From Zygnema circumcarinatum (lineage: Eukaryota; Streptophyta; Zygnematophyceae; Zygnematales; Zygnemataceae), in assembly GCA_037447605.1 (NCBI GenBank), contig CM074812.1:188207-252206 (forward strand): a stretch of 64,000 nt of DNA, read 5' to 3'. How positions within the stretch are numbered: the first letter of the stretch is position 1; each line of letters starts with the position of its first letter. Position numbers and translations under genes: made by a program. Of this stretch, positions 1-13,100 are shown one piece after another. Below the pieces are notes generated by a model. It was not told the origin of the DNA, ran no database searches, and saw nothing but the letters and a program-made list of their open reading frames with translations.

Positions 1-390
1 GGTTTCAGCTTTGAAGTTCTGAGCACGAGCATCGTATCCGCTTCCTTTCTCCTGCAGGTTGTGTCGGTCAGCTGGATTGCTTATGAAAAATTTATGAGTT
101 CTTTTCTTTGGCAGAACTGATGTGATTCTTCTATTACCTCGTCTTCCAGTCCCTCCATGGCGTTTGCACTGTCCTGTGATGATAACATCTTGTCAGCGCC
201 CCCCCCCCTCTCTCTCTCACACACATACACATTTTTTTCCGATCTCTCCCATCTCCCTTAATTACTTCTCGCCTCCTTTCCCCTCGCCTCTCACTGTCAT
301 ATCGGTTTGATTCGCCATCTCATCTCCCTCCCCCGCCCTATCATCCCCCCTCTGCCTGCCCCCCTCCCCCCCTCCCTCTCGTCCTCGCAG
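1..390. other. Start of window: presumed intron or 5' part of the amine oxidase gene
   Basis: No recognisable coding exon. The stretch 330-390 is pyrimidine-rich and ends in CAG, a good acceptor for the exon at 391. A second pyrimidine-rich stretch ending in CAG lies near 57, so a small exon in 58-120 is possible but unsupported. Confidence 0.4.
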
Positions 391-3300
391 AAGGAGAAGG
401 AGGAGCGAGCGCTTCATGGCGGCGCGAGCAAGCATCCGCTCGATCCTCTTTCAGTCGTTGAGATGACAACTGCGAGAGAGATTCTCATTGAAGCAGGCCT
501 CCTCATAGATGGACAATCGCAAGTCCATGGAGGTCAGCATTGCAGCACTTCTCTGCTTCTCATTCTCCCCCACTCTTCTTTTCCGACAAGCTATCTTGAT
601 CCTGACAGTGTTAATTCTGAGATTGCCTTTTGCACTTTCAGTCACAGTCCATGATGATAATTCACCTTCAGCCGGTTCCTTCCTGCACTGCAGCACTCGC
701 TGGACGTTTCACTGCATGCAAATTATGTCGGAATTGGACATAATTATGAGCATCCGCACCAAAATTGTGCCAGTTCATCGTCACTTGTTGGTGCAGTTGA
801 GCTGCACGAGCCTCCCAAAGCGGTAGTCTTGGAATGGGAGAAAGGAAACGCCTTCCCTGCGCGCGAGGCGTTTGTAATCATTTGGAGGGAAAAAAAGATC
901 AATCAAATCGCTGTGGACATCACCAACAAGAAGGTGCTCAAGGAGGAGGTCTACACAGGAACGGGGATGCCAATCCTCACAAACGCAGATTTCGAGGTCA
1001 TTTTTTTTCCTGATTAATCTCAGCCTTGCTTCGTCAGTGCATCTTATATCATATCTGGTTTACATTGCGTTGAAATCTTCATGCGTATCCTCTTGTCTAA
1101 TTTCTCATTTACTCGTGCAGATCGCGACTGCTGTCCCGACAAACTATCTCCCATTCGTAGAGGCTGTCAAGAAGCGCAACATTCCTATCGAAGATGTGAT
1201 ATGCGTGCCCCTCTCAGGCGGGTGGTTCAACAGATCGGAGGAGGCGGGGCTGCGCATTGTGCGCGCCACCTGCTACAGTAAGAAGCATCTCAACTACCAC
1301 ATGCTGCCCGTGGAGGGCATCACTCTCTACGTCGACCTTGACGCGAAGGTGAAAAATTCTGTTCAAATTCTGTCTAATTCTGTTTATTTTTATTTATTTT
1401 TGCCTTTTGTTATTCAATCGACCCGCCCTATGTTGGGTTTTCTTCCCTAAACCAAACCCAGTATCTCCTATGAGTCGATTTCTTCAATCAGACATTCAAG
1501 ATGGCTCCCTTTTGAGGCTCTGTTTCTTCCAAACCCTAAAAATAACTTGAACACAAAAATACTTTGATTTCATTGTATTATATTATGTCATATTCTATGT
1601 GCAGGAAGTGTACCATTTCCTCGACCAGGGGCCCCTCCCCGGCGGGTCCCCCTCCTCCACGGAGTACACCCTGGCGGCCATGGCCGGCCCTCTGGACGCG
1701 CCCTTCAGGCCGATATCGATCGAGCAGCCGGGGGGGGTCAATTTCGATATCAAGGGGTATATCGTATCGTGGGCCAAGTGGAAATTTCACGCCCGCCCGG
1801 ACCCGCGGGCAGGCCTCATAATTTCGCGGGTCACTTTCAACGACACGGTCACCGACACCGTGCGAGATGTGATGTACCAGGTCGGTCTCAACATCACTGT
1901 ACTTTTTGGGAACATCACTGTACGGTTATTTGACACCATTGTACGGCTTAAGAACATCACTGAACGATTTAGTGCTCATAAGATGTCGTCTGCGATACTT
2001 TTTCGAGTTTTTCAATTAAGGCAAAAACTCAATTCAACCTTTAATTGAGAAATTAAGTAAACTCATTTCTCAATTTCTCAACCTGTTCGGTTTTTTATGA
2101 ATATCTTATATCAAAAAGTACTCCACAAAATGAAAGCCCACTTTCCTAACAATACCAAATCTGGTTTCACTTTCCGTGCACCGTCTAAAAAGCCCCATTA
2201 TTTCTTTCTCCCCTTTTCACTCCCCTGAGTCCCCTCCCACTCCAAAAAATTCCGTCTTTCTTTTGTTTTTCTCCCTTCTTTCTGAGCCGTCGATCCTGCC
2301 ACGTGCCGCCATCCAGGGTCACCTCTCGGAGATGTTCGTGCCGTACCAGGACCCCTCCCCGAACTGGTTCTTCCGCACGTACATGGACGTGGGCGAGTAC
2401 GGCTTCGGGCTGCTCTCCATGGGTCTAATTCCGTTGAACGACTGCCCGCGGAACGCGCGCTACATGGACGCCGTTCTGGCGGACCCCGAGGGGCGGCCGT
2501 ACGTCCTCCCCAACATGATGTGCGTGTTCGAGAAGTACGCGGGGGACGCCGTTTGGCGGCACACGGATCCCTTCCTCCAGGTGGGGGCGAGGGCCGCGCT
2601 CGAGAGAACAGTAACAAGGGGCCATTCTATAAGTGTTAGCAAAGGACTTAAGCGCACAGGCAAAGGCAAAGCAAAGGCAAAGGCAAAAGCAAAGGCAAAG
2701 CAGCATATCTTAAAGTTTAAAAGCCTTAAAGTTTAAATTTTTAAAAGCCATAAAGTTTAAAGTTTTAAAGTATTCAAGTTTAAAGTTCTAAAGCCTGAAA
2801 AGTTTAAATTTTTAAAAGCCTTAAAGTTCAAAGTTTTAAAGTATTCAAGTATTCAAGTTTAATGTTTTAAAGGCTTCAAGTTTAAAGTTTTTTTAAAGGC
2901 TTCAAGTTTTTAGATTCTTAAAGTTTAAAACTTGACAGTAAAATGAGCAACAGGAACAGCATCAGTGATCATTACCTTTTGGCACTCAGGAACATGATCA
3001 TGAAATGGACATTACTGTCAGCGACATATTCAACCAAATCACGAGATTGTAGAATGTAAACAATGAACGCGAGAGAATGAAAGTGGGACGTAGCGAGTGA
3101 GGGAGCAAAAGAAGAGGGAAGAGGGGCGGGGGGGGAAGGCGAGGCTATGAACTTCCTTCGCCTGTTTTTTTTAAAGAAACGCAACGTTTTCGGCTCCACA
3201 GGAAGGTCGAGAGGTCCGTCCAAAGGTGACCCTGGTGGTGCGGCAGGCGGCCACTGTGGGGAACTATGACTACACTGTTGACTGGGAGTTTCAGACAGAC

Positions 3301-5458
3301 GGACTCATCAAAGTGTCGGTGAGTGCTGCATGGGACGCCGTAAACTGCAGGGGGTTACAGGGGAGTCTAGTTACAGGGGTTCTTGGCAGCCACATCCAGA
3401 ACATTGCTTCCAATAGCTCAGTCCCTCAGTGACGCATGTGATTACAAAAAATATATCTGTTTCGGTTTCCTCCCTTTCCTCGCTGAATTAAAATTTGGGG
3501 GCAAGGTCGGTAGGTCGTTGATGATTCTGCTCTATGTTTTACGGTGCTGAACTTTGTTTGACGTGCCTCAAGGTTTTGATCAGCGTATTGTGTATGTCAA
3601 TGGATGCAGGTCATCATGTCGGGAATGGTGACTGTAAAAAATATTAAAGCGCCGACTATGGATGATTTGGAGATTGGGGAGAGCCTTCATGGCACCATGG
3701 TTAATGACCACACTGTTGCAGGTGTGTTTCTCCCTCTCCTTCTCCATCTCCTCTCCCTCTCTTTCCCACTCTCGCCGTTTGCTGAGCCGCATAGCTAAAT
3801 TGGACCCCAATTTTCCTACTCTCAATTCTGACTATGCATTCAGTTAGCTTGCATTGGCAAAACAAGCCTTAATTTCTGTATAACTCAGAATGTGCAATAT
3901 ATGTATTTGCAAGAGTGTAATAGTGGCATGCACCGTGCAGTCATACACGACCACTTCATCAACTTCCGCCTTGACATGGACGTGGACGGACCACATAACT
4001 CGTTTGAGAAGGCAAAGCTGGTCACAGTCGATGTTCCCGAAGGCACTTCGTGGCGAAAGAGCGTTTGGGATGTAAGGACAGCCTGTGAACCCTCACTTCA
4101 AACGAAAGAGTAGTCATCAAACGCGAACTTTTTGATCCTCTCGACACTGCTTATGTGAAAGGTGGATAGTGGGATTCATCAGAAATGTGCCACCAAGTAA
4201 TTTCTCTGATTGAGCGGTGTTAAATTACAATTGAAATTTGCACTTGCAGGTGGAGAAGTCGGTGCCACAGACGGAGCTGGAAGGACAGTACAACGTCTCC
4301 TCCCTCTCCCCTGCAGAGTACTTCATTGTCAACAAGGGCTCAAAAACCCGCCTTGGAAACCACCGCAGCTACAAACTTGTTCCACGAACGAGTGGCGTTC
4401 CCCTGCTTCGTGGAGATGACTATCCACAAATTCGGGCAGCTTGGTGCAAGAATTCTGTAAGTCTACCACATCATACCTGTCATTCTGCACAAGTGTGTTG
4501 CATCAAGTTTTCCTTCCTTCCTTTTTCCAATTTGCATCCTTTTTTACCAATTCGAGTAGGGAGAAAGCGAGGGAATAGAGATGGGAGCGGCAGAAGAGAG
4601 AGCTAGGGGGATAGCTGCACTGAGGTAGAGAGTGAGAGGGATAGGGAGGGATGTGAGGGGAGAAAGTGGGTGAGGTAGTGAGACCATCTGGTAGCCTTTA
4701 GTTTCACGTCTTTCTCCAGAACAATAGCATTTTCTGTCCTGAGAATATCTTGTAGTAGGTTTTACAGCGTGGCATAAAAAACTGGTTTCATCAAGAAGAA
4801 CTTTCTTCTCTTGCAACTTATTTTTAAGGGGATGGTACAGATATGGGTGACCCCTTATGACCCGGAGGAGAGGTGGGCTGGAGGAATGTACCCAAATCAG
4901 CAGCATGGCGAAGACACTTTGGCCACTTGGACTCTCAAGTAAGCCAAAATTTTGTGCTTTCCACAGCCAAACCTTGTGCTTCGAACTTCCAGTGCCCATA
5001 GAATAGGCTTCATTGGAGCACCCTCCTGGTCTCCCTTCCTCACATGCATTTCTTTTTCACCCTCCCCAGCCGTTTCTCCTAATCCTTTCCTCCCGTCGCC
5101 TCTCAATTCTCCCTAATTATGCATCAGAATAATATGGCTCATGCAAGAGTAGCTGTCTACCTTCATGCTTCATCTATGGCAATTCTGAACACACTATTGG
5201 CTAACTGTCCTGCACCTAACCCTAACTTTGTGTTGAATATTCAGAGAGCGGCCTATCGTGGACACGGATATCGTGGTGTGGTATTCGGTGGTGTACCATC
5301 ACGTGCCTGTGCAGGAGGACTTCCCAGTCATGCCCTCAACAGTGGGAGGGTTTGACATCAAGCCTGCTAACTTCTTCGAGCTGAATCCCGCCATCAGGGC
5401 GCATCCGTTTGTGTCGGAAAACATGCCGTCGTGTGGCAATTCGGGCGTCGCCGCGTGA
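391..5458 (+). CDS. Copper-containing primary amine oxidase, plant apoplastic type (N-terminus unresolved)
   Basis: Oxidises primary amines or diamines (for example putrescine) to aldehyde, ammonia and H2O2, using copper and topaquinone. Exons supported by splice sites and frame: 391-532, 797-996, 1121-1348, 1605-1880, 2317-2580, 3202-3318, 3610-3721, 3914-4071, 4250-4456, 4829-4938, 5245-5458. The N2 domain opens with HPLDPLS. The catalytic-base Asp lies in [10 protein letters not shown] (exon 5). The topaquinone precursor is the first Tyr of [12 protein letters not shown] (exon 6). Copper ligands are the two His of IHDHF (exon 8) and the His of [14 protein letters not shown] (exon 11). All key residues are present. 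Motifs resemble the secreted legume-type enzymes (NYDY, HNSFEK, DDYPQIR) more than the peroxisomal type. No signal peptide was found; the first exon lies in 1-390 or before the window. Intron 5 carries AAAGGC and AAGTTTAAA repeats. Confidence 0.9.
2655..2935. repeat. AAAGGC run followed by AT-rich AAGTTTAAA-type minisatellite
   Basis: Located inside amine oxidase intron 5. The run 2658-2702 repeats AAAGGC. From about 2705 to 2935 short units such as TTTAAAGTTTTAAAG and TATTCAAG recur with small variations. This explains the lysine-rich reading frame that runs on past exon 5. Confidence 0.8.
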
Positions 5459-7175
5459 ACATGGAACTCATAGGATAGTGACTTTCTAGAAGGCCACTCC
5501 TTCGCTCCCCCACATGCTCTGAGGGAAAGCGTGGCTCCTCTCCAGATAGGAATTAACGTACGTTTCCGTTCATACGTCTTTGTATAGTTCCAAGTGTCAG
5601 TTTGTTGTGGGTTCATTTGTATTATTGCCTCTTTCTAAGTGGTAGATCTGTGGCAAGGATGTATATTCGTTGAATACCTCCTAGTTTAAGTAAAAGTTTA
5701 GCAAGCAGGTAGATGCATTGTTCTAGGGACAGTGCTCAAAAGCACGCAAACAACTGGTTCCATATAGTGCAGAGAGTATGTAATGCCAGTTGAAGTGAGA
5801 AGAACAGACAGAGTTCGAAGTAGTCAGAAGTCCGCCAGATCAAAATGCAGTAAAAAATCTTGTTCTTTCTGGATCCGACCCCGCTACGTATTACTCTCCG
5901 AGAATGGGATTATGACTGACTATATGAGTTGCGAGAGCCAATTGTGGTATGCTCTCTAGTATTATTCATGACTGGAAGAAGCACATTCAACTAAAGAGAA
6001 CGAGAGACAGAAGGAATAATTCACCATCCATCATAACCGCCAAACTGCATTGGTCGCATCCTCCAATTAAATCACGAGAGTCCAATATCAGTCAATGAAG
6101 ATCCGGAAATTGACCAGGTCTCAAACCCACAATAAAGAAACAATAGCGGGGTCTACAGTCTTTACTAAAACTCGTCAGTCGTGAAGGTCCTGCAGCCAAG
6201 AAAAACGCATTATTTCAGTTACAGCCAGATTCCCCATCTTAAATAGGCCCTCTAATAACCACAGCCAAACAAAACCGCAATTTTTTATGCATGCACGATG
6301 CTCAGTCATATCTCTCACGCCTGACTTCTCCCCCGCCAAATTCTTACGACCACTGCCTAAAAACTAAAAAATCCGCAATGTCTAATGCATGCCCGATGTT
6401 CCACTCATATTCATGCCTAACTACAGCCTCTCCCACGCATATCCCCCCTTTCTGTCACTCTCCCTCACCCTCTCCCCTAAGCCCAATAGGTCCTATCGAC
6501 ATGTGGATAACGATTCTTGACAGAGAACTTGAATATTTATAGACAAAAGTAGCAAAACAAATGGTGTCAAATTCACATGTAGATTCCATTGCCGTTAAGT
6601 TTATTGCAGACCGGTACAGTGAGAGGAATAAGCTGGTGCTGAGGAAACTAAGGCAGTCGAGGGAGAGCAGCTGTGCTATTGCAAAGCCAGAAATGGAAGC
6701 AGCCGTTCTCTAACTCTCTCTCCTCCCCCCCTCTCGCCCCGCCTGTTCCTCAGTCAATCAGCCTGCAGTAATTGCAAGAGCTAAATTGCGAGAGTTAATC
6801 TGTAAGAGCTAAAACCACAGTCAGAGAAAGATGCATTGCAACTGCGTGACCCTTTAATGCGGCGCTGTCCCTAACCCCGTAACTTTAAAAACTCAAAATT
6901 CTGAACCTTAAACACTAAACCTTAAGAGCGTTCCAGAAAAGGAGACGAGTCATTGCGAAGGGCAGCAGGAATTGCAAAATGAGCAATCTGCCAAACTTAT
7001 GAATGCTTGTATGGGAGGCTGGGAGCAGATCTATGCATGCATGCATTTATGTACGCTATCACTGCTGCATGTACCATCCCTTGCCATTCGAAACCGACCA
7101 ATCGACCGACCGACCGACCGACCGACCGACCGACTGACCGACCGACCGACCGACCGACTGACCGACCGACGGCCC
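5459..7175. other. Intergenic region between convergent amine oxidase and kinesin genes
   Basis: Holds both 3' ends. No conserved reading frame is visible. It ends in a tetranucleotide array just past the kinesin stop codon. Confidence 0.6.
7091..7172. repeat. (CGAC)n tetranucleotide microsatellite
   Basis: About 19 nearly perfect CGAC units with two GACT interruptions, lying directly beyond the kinesin stop codon (complement of 7176-7178), so probably within its 3' UTR. Confidence 0.95.
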
Positions 7176-10100
7176 TTAACCTCCGTGTCTGATGTTCTCT
7201 TTGTCTGCAGAGGGTCCCTGGGAGGGAGCGCCTCGAGACTTCCCTGACATCCCCCTTTCCCTATTGGTGGGACCTTCCGAGACCCTTGTAGAGGAATTCA
7301 GAGGAGCATGGCTGGCACTAAATCTTCTTCGTGGCACGTGTGAAGGTGTGGCCCTCACTTCTGTATTAGCAGTCGCAGTGGGCTTTCTATCAGCGACAGC
7401 CATGGCTCCTTCAAGGGGAGGTGGTAGACCAGTTGAAAAGCGTCCACCCTCATGAGCAGGGCCCGATGCCGTGGCTGCAATTTTAGGTGTAGGGATTGAT
7501 AGGGGCACCGGGGCCTCTGCATTATGAGTGGTGGGTAGAGCAGACGCAGAAGATGTGCGTCGAGTCCGAGCAGACTTTTTGGATGTTCCAGATGTAAATG
7601 AATCCTGGGCAAGTCCACATATTGTCTCTCAGACTTGATTGCATGGGGGTGGGAAGTAATGAACGGACTGGAATAGAAGATAAATTTGAAACGGACGCTC
7701 TGAACCTACTACGAGCATACTACAAGGAAGGAAAACTTCTACACACCAGCATTGTGAATAAGTTGGAAGTTGGACATCGGAGTTTATTGGGGGAGTGGAG
7801 CATACCTTGTTTTGAATATCATTCAGTGGCCGTCGAGAAAGCTTTGCAACACTGTTCTCCTCCCCATTTGCAGAGTTTCCTTCATCAATTTGAAGACCCT
7901 CAATGCGTGGCAGTCCAAGGCCATTTTTCAAAGCAAGTTCCATGTGCGCCCCATGAATAGCAAACGCCTTCGAGGCGATCTGCTTCCTTTCTTCCTCTGA
8001 GAGCATTGCCATGTGTGGCATTTCGCTCCCCGAGGCTATTCCGCCCACCCCTATCAGCAGAGCAGCTTGTTCCAACTCCATGGTAGCCGCTGTTGCTGCA
8101 GCAGACGGGTCCACATCGGGGGATTCCCGATTCACACAGGACTTGGCCTTGCATAGACAATGAGTTCCGCAATAGGCGGACTCGTCTTTGCAACGACAGC
8201 TGCGGCTGCATTTACCTTTGCAAGAACAACTCAGCTGCCCACTATCTATGTTCGCTTTCTCTCCGGCCTGCTTGCCCGAACTTATCCTTGACAGCCTGCT
8301 GTTCCTTCTTGGTCGCACCCAATTATCTCTCTGTTTACGGGGGTAGTCATCCTCTTGTCCAGGGGTGTAGTCAGGATCCTCTTGGCATGTATCATGGTCC
8401 TCATCCATTTTCACGAAGGAGACTTTCTCAAATACATCTGAGGCGTTTGAAGCTTCCTGTAGATTAAAGACAATTCAATTCCCGCTTAACAGCACATCCT
8501 AACGACCAAACGGAACAGCACTACATACTAAGCATACATTTTAGGGCAGTTATCAATGCCCTCATTCACATCATATGCCGATTACAAAGCATCGAAAAAT
8601 TAACGGAGCTGAACATGGGATCATACCTCGTTTTGCAATGCATCTGATGGACGTGGAGGGAGAGGGAGCGGGCATGGAATGCTGACGTCAGTCAGTGCCC
8701 GCGGAGAGGCAACAGCAGTGTCCATTGACCATTGAAGAGGAGTTTGGCCTCGTTTCACAATGCTGGCAATAGGTGTGCTCCAATCAGCCGATGTTGCTTC
8801 TTTCAGCCGCAAACGTGACAGTTTGATCTGTAACAACTGGTTCTGCTCCATCAAATCGTTTATTTGCTGCTGCCGGCAGTTTGACTCGATCCTGATTTAG
8901 CCAAACCAGACCTTCCACTGTTAGCGAACTCAGTAACCAGAAGGGCCAAGCTCAGACACCTGAGTGATAAGCATTAGACGAGAGGGGTGGGCATGCAGAC
9001 AACTCTTCATCCTCAGACCCATAGGCACAATAGACTGCATACCTTGCAGCAGCGGCTGCTGAAAAAACAAGCTGCAGAAGATTTCGGGCCTCCTTGAGAC
9101 CTCGAATTGACTTGAAGCCCTGGTAACTTTCCATAGTATGCTCTCTTTCTTCAGCTTCCGCCAGCTGGCTATGCAGCGTTTGGATGTTGTGGGTGCACTC
9201 TGTCATTGCAGCCTTCAAGGAGGTTTCTTTGGCCTTCAAACCAGAAGGGGACATAAAGGCAGTCCTGTAAAAAGGCAGACGACAACATCACAAAAGCATG
9301 CTGAGCTGCATGTTTGTTCCATAGTATAAAAAAGGAACGAAAAGCAGATTGATGGAGGAGGATGAACGGATTGAGACACAGCTTACTCGTTGTGAACCGG
9401 ATCAAAATTTTCTCGTAATATTTTGTTCTCAATGCAAAAGGGGTTCATCAGGAAGAAGTAACGTATGCAAACCTTGGTGATGAGATGTTTGGGCTTCCAG
9501 CCTCGTGTTGGAGTGCGTCTTTCTCCTTCCCCAATGCAGCTCGCCTTAACATCACACAAGCACGAGCTCATTTCAGAAGCAAGAGATTTAGGCGCGGTTC
9601 AGGCCAGAGTTTGGCAAAGCTATAGATATGAAGGCATGAAGTGTATATTTGAAACCAAAACGAGACTGCACTTAACAGTAAGCTCGAAACTTGTGAATTG
9701 AAATTAAAAATGGTCAAGTTTTGTGTTTCCCAAGAGATGCTGGATGAAGAATCGTCTTAAGATTTGATGTTGGCATTTAACGTAGGTGATCGACTATGTT
9801 TCCCTGCTTTAACTTGGACACTGGAAAACTTAATTCTTGACAAACAGCTGAAACTAGCTTTGTCTGAAGAACCCACGACAATAATCGATGGGACACGTTC
9901 TTGAAAGGCAAGATTTCATTCAGAACATGTGGAGCAGACTTGCATGCTTGCAGTATTGCCCAGCAAACATGCTTGCACTGTTTTTGAAACAGAAAGGGCA
10001 GTTGATGAGAGGGATATCTATGCGATTCACCTGTCTGTTTCGTGCTGAATTGCTCGGCGCGCTTCACGTATTCCAACCACGAGTGCCAGCTCCTCCTCCA

Positions 10101-13100
10101 GCCACCTGCTCGGATTGCTTATGCTCTGAGCGGGGGCAGCTGCTGCATTGCCTCCTGCAAAGAAAAGAATTACAGCTCGTTATACTAAATAGCGAGATGA
10201 GAAGGCAAATTCATTTCCGATGAAAAAAATTGCAAGTCACTGGCCCCGGTCTATCCAAGCTCCACTCTACTTCTCGAGATAAACAATTCACAAAAAAAAA
10301 ATCTTATCTTTTTGAATTGTTTTAGCCAAAAAAGAAATGCATTTTGCCACATAGTGAAAACCCACCGTTACTCCTCCCTTGTTCCAACGCGGCCTTCAGC
10401 CGTTTTTGAACCTGAGCACTTTCTTCCGTTTTCCGTTGCAAGACCTGCAGCAATTGAAAGACTCACGGATTAGAAAGTCGCGATTTCCTTATTACCTTCT
10501 CCTGCATAGCAATCCAGCTGAAATTTCCCATACTCATACCGGCCAAGTTTTAGGAAATTTCCATTTTAATTGTTTCCGTATTCACGGTATTGGCGACTTC
10601 AAACCTCACCAGTGTCTGACGCTCGTGTAATGTTCGCAGCTTGTGCAAGTCGTACTCTGTTCGTCGTCCCACTTTACGGAGCTGCTCTCCAGCATACGAG
10701 ACATTTTGTACCATGTAAACATATATTAGGCCATAAAAACATGCATGAAAGCATGGGTATCATTGCATAGTTGATGCTTTCAATGCAAGCCGTCGTTTAT
10801 CTGAGCTTCTCTCAGGTCTCAACTCAACTCTGGGACATAGAAGGAAACGTCAGATTTGTAAAATGCTCAAGTCAGATATGACTACTCACCTGCATCATCT
10901 CTTTCTCACGAGCGTTCTTCCATGCATTGAACTGCTCAAAGTCATGCTTCATTTTCCGCTGAAGTTGAGCCTGCGATAGAAGCCATGAAGCCAGAAGAAG
11001 CTCAGTAAAATTCCCCACTCTTCACAAATTGCTCTTATTTTGAGTTCATAAAAAATGATTAGCAGCATGTAACATTTATCATTGTCCAAACCTTTTCCGG
11101 ACATACCTTTGTTTGCTTGATGCGCAGAATCTCCTCCTCCAGCTTCTTTGACTTCTCCTCAACTTTCTGCTTATTTTTCAATAGGTTCCGCTGTTCTGCC
11201 TCCTTCTTCTTGTGCTGCTCCAGCTGCAATTTTCAGTGACACGGAACTGAAGCAGCGTTAATGCTTCCATGTGACTTGACTCCATAAAATCCACAGAAAA
11301 TGGAACAAACCTGAGTTGTAGAAGTTTAAGCTTCTAGCCAATTACACAAAGATAACTCTTGATGCCATTTCTTTTAAGCATTTCCATAAAATTGTTCTGC
11401 CCTTTGCCAATGCAAGCGTTATGCGCAGCAATGAATCACTTCTTAGACCGACAAGGATAGGGAAGACACTCTTTCCCCCCTATGAATAGTTTATCAGGCA
11501 AAATATAATATCCAGGTCAGAGGATATTATGAGGGGTCTACTACACCTGATGATTTAGTGCTTCCAGCTCAGTTCGGAACTTCTCCTTGAGTACTTTCGA
11601 CTTTTCATCGGGTCGGTGGACAAGATAATCCACATCCTGCATCAGTTTCTCCCGATCTTTCTGCAAGTACATTGAACAACATTAGTATCATATTCGGAGC
11701 AAACTGAACTAATAGCCAATAACTCCTTTCCCAATCCCCAGGTTTTAAAGTTTCTTGATATATCCCAGACAGTAAAACACGCTCGCAAAACACTAGGAAA
11801 GGACTCACCATCAAAGCCTCTCTCTCCGCCATCATCTCTCTCAACTTCCGCTCGAGGCTTGTCCGAGAGTGAGTGTCATCACGTAATCTCGCCTGCAAAT
11901 CCGAAGATTGTGTTAAACTGTCAATTAATCTTTCTGCTGTGTTGAAGAGCTCAACATTTGAGAGATTCACTTGATTTTCTTAGAAAAGAAACATACAAGT
12001 ATTCAAACTAAATAGATACACAGATATCTGTGAGCTGAGCTGTTAAAGTCAGTCTCGAAATTCGAATAGCGAAACAGTGCATCCAGACATTCGTCCTGGT
12101 TTTATTCTACTGCATACCTCTTTCTCCACAAGCCTCTTATTAAGGCCTTGGAGTTGCCTTTGGGACTCGTCATGCTGCATTTGAAAAGCGAGATATTTGC
12201 CCTTGTGGTCCCACTCCTCTGCCTCTGCGATTGCTGCATCTTCAGAATCACCTACAAAATGGTGTGGGAATCGCGGACAGGAGATAAGATCATGATATCA
12301 ATCCCGTGGAAGAATAGGAAGACTACATGGGAAAGCCTACAAGTGCTTCACGTGCAATTTTCACTTTTCTTTGAAAGCGTACTCTGCCAATTTGAACTTC
12401 GGCATCTATTAGCATGTGACCGGAACAAAGTTAGAACGCACCACTTGAAGGAAATATGAGAATACCTGTTTCCACGACTTCAGCAGAAAAAATATCCGGA
12501 GAAAAGCTTTGATATGAAGTCGGCAAATTGCTGCCGCTTAGGATTTGTTCCTCGTTAAAAGATAGACTTTCCGTTTCTTCCATACAGTTGTCTAGCGCTG
12601 TCCAGCTTGAGCCGTGCAGCATATATTCAGCGTGTTTGCACGCACATTCAAGATGATTCTGCATTGATGTCAACAACTCCTGCATATGTAGCAGAGCTAA
12701 ACATGAGTGTTGTTCGAGCATACGTTTGGCGAACTGAAGCAGCAATATGATAGCATACCAAAGAGTGGCAGAAGAGTAAATGAAAAGCAGGTTCATGCTT
12801 ACAATGATAGTGCACTATAAGGGTGTCTGTGCCAACCGCAAAATGACTTCCTCAAATGGACAAGTCGATGAAATTGGATATGTGTTTCTATACAGTGGCT
12901 TCGGATTCTCTTTGCTAGGCAGATAAGAGAGTGTTTTGAGAGATAAGATGTAAAGGAGTAGAAGTTTCAGAAAACAAACCTTGCGTGCCTCGTCCGTGAG
13001 GCTTGCGGATTCCTTTGCAGAAAGTAACTTCGTCCTTAAATTGTCTTGCTCAGCCTGCCAAGCTCCATGCCAAACGCTTAGTCAAGCTGCAAACTAAAAA

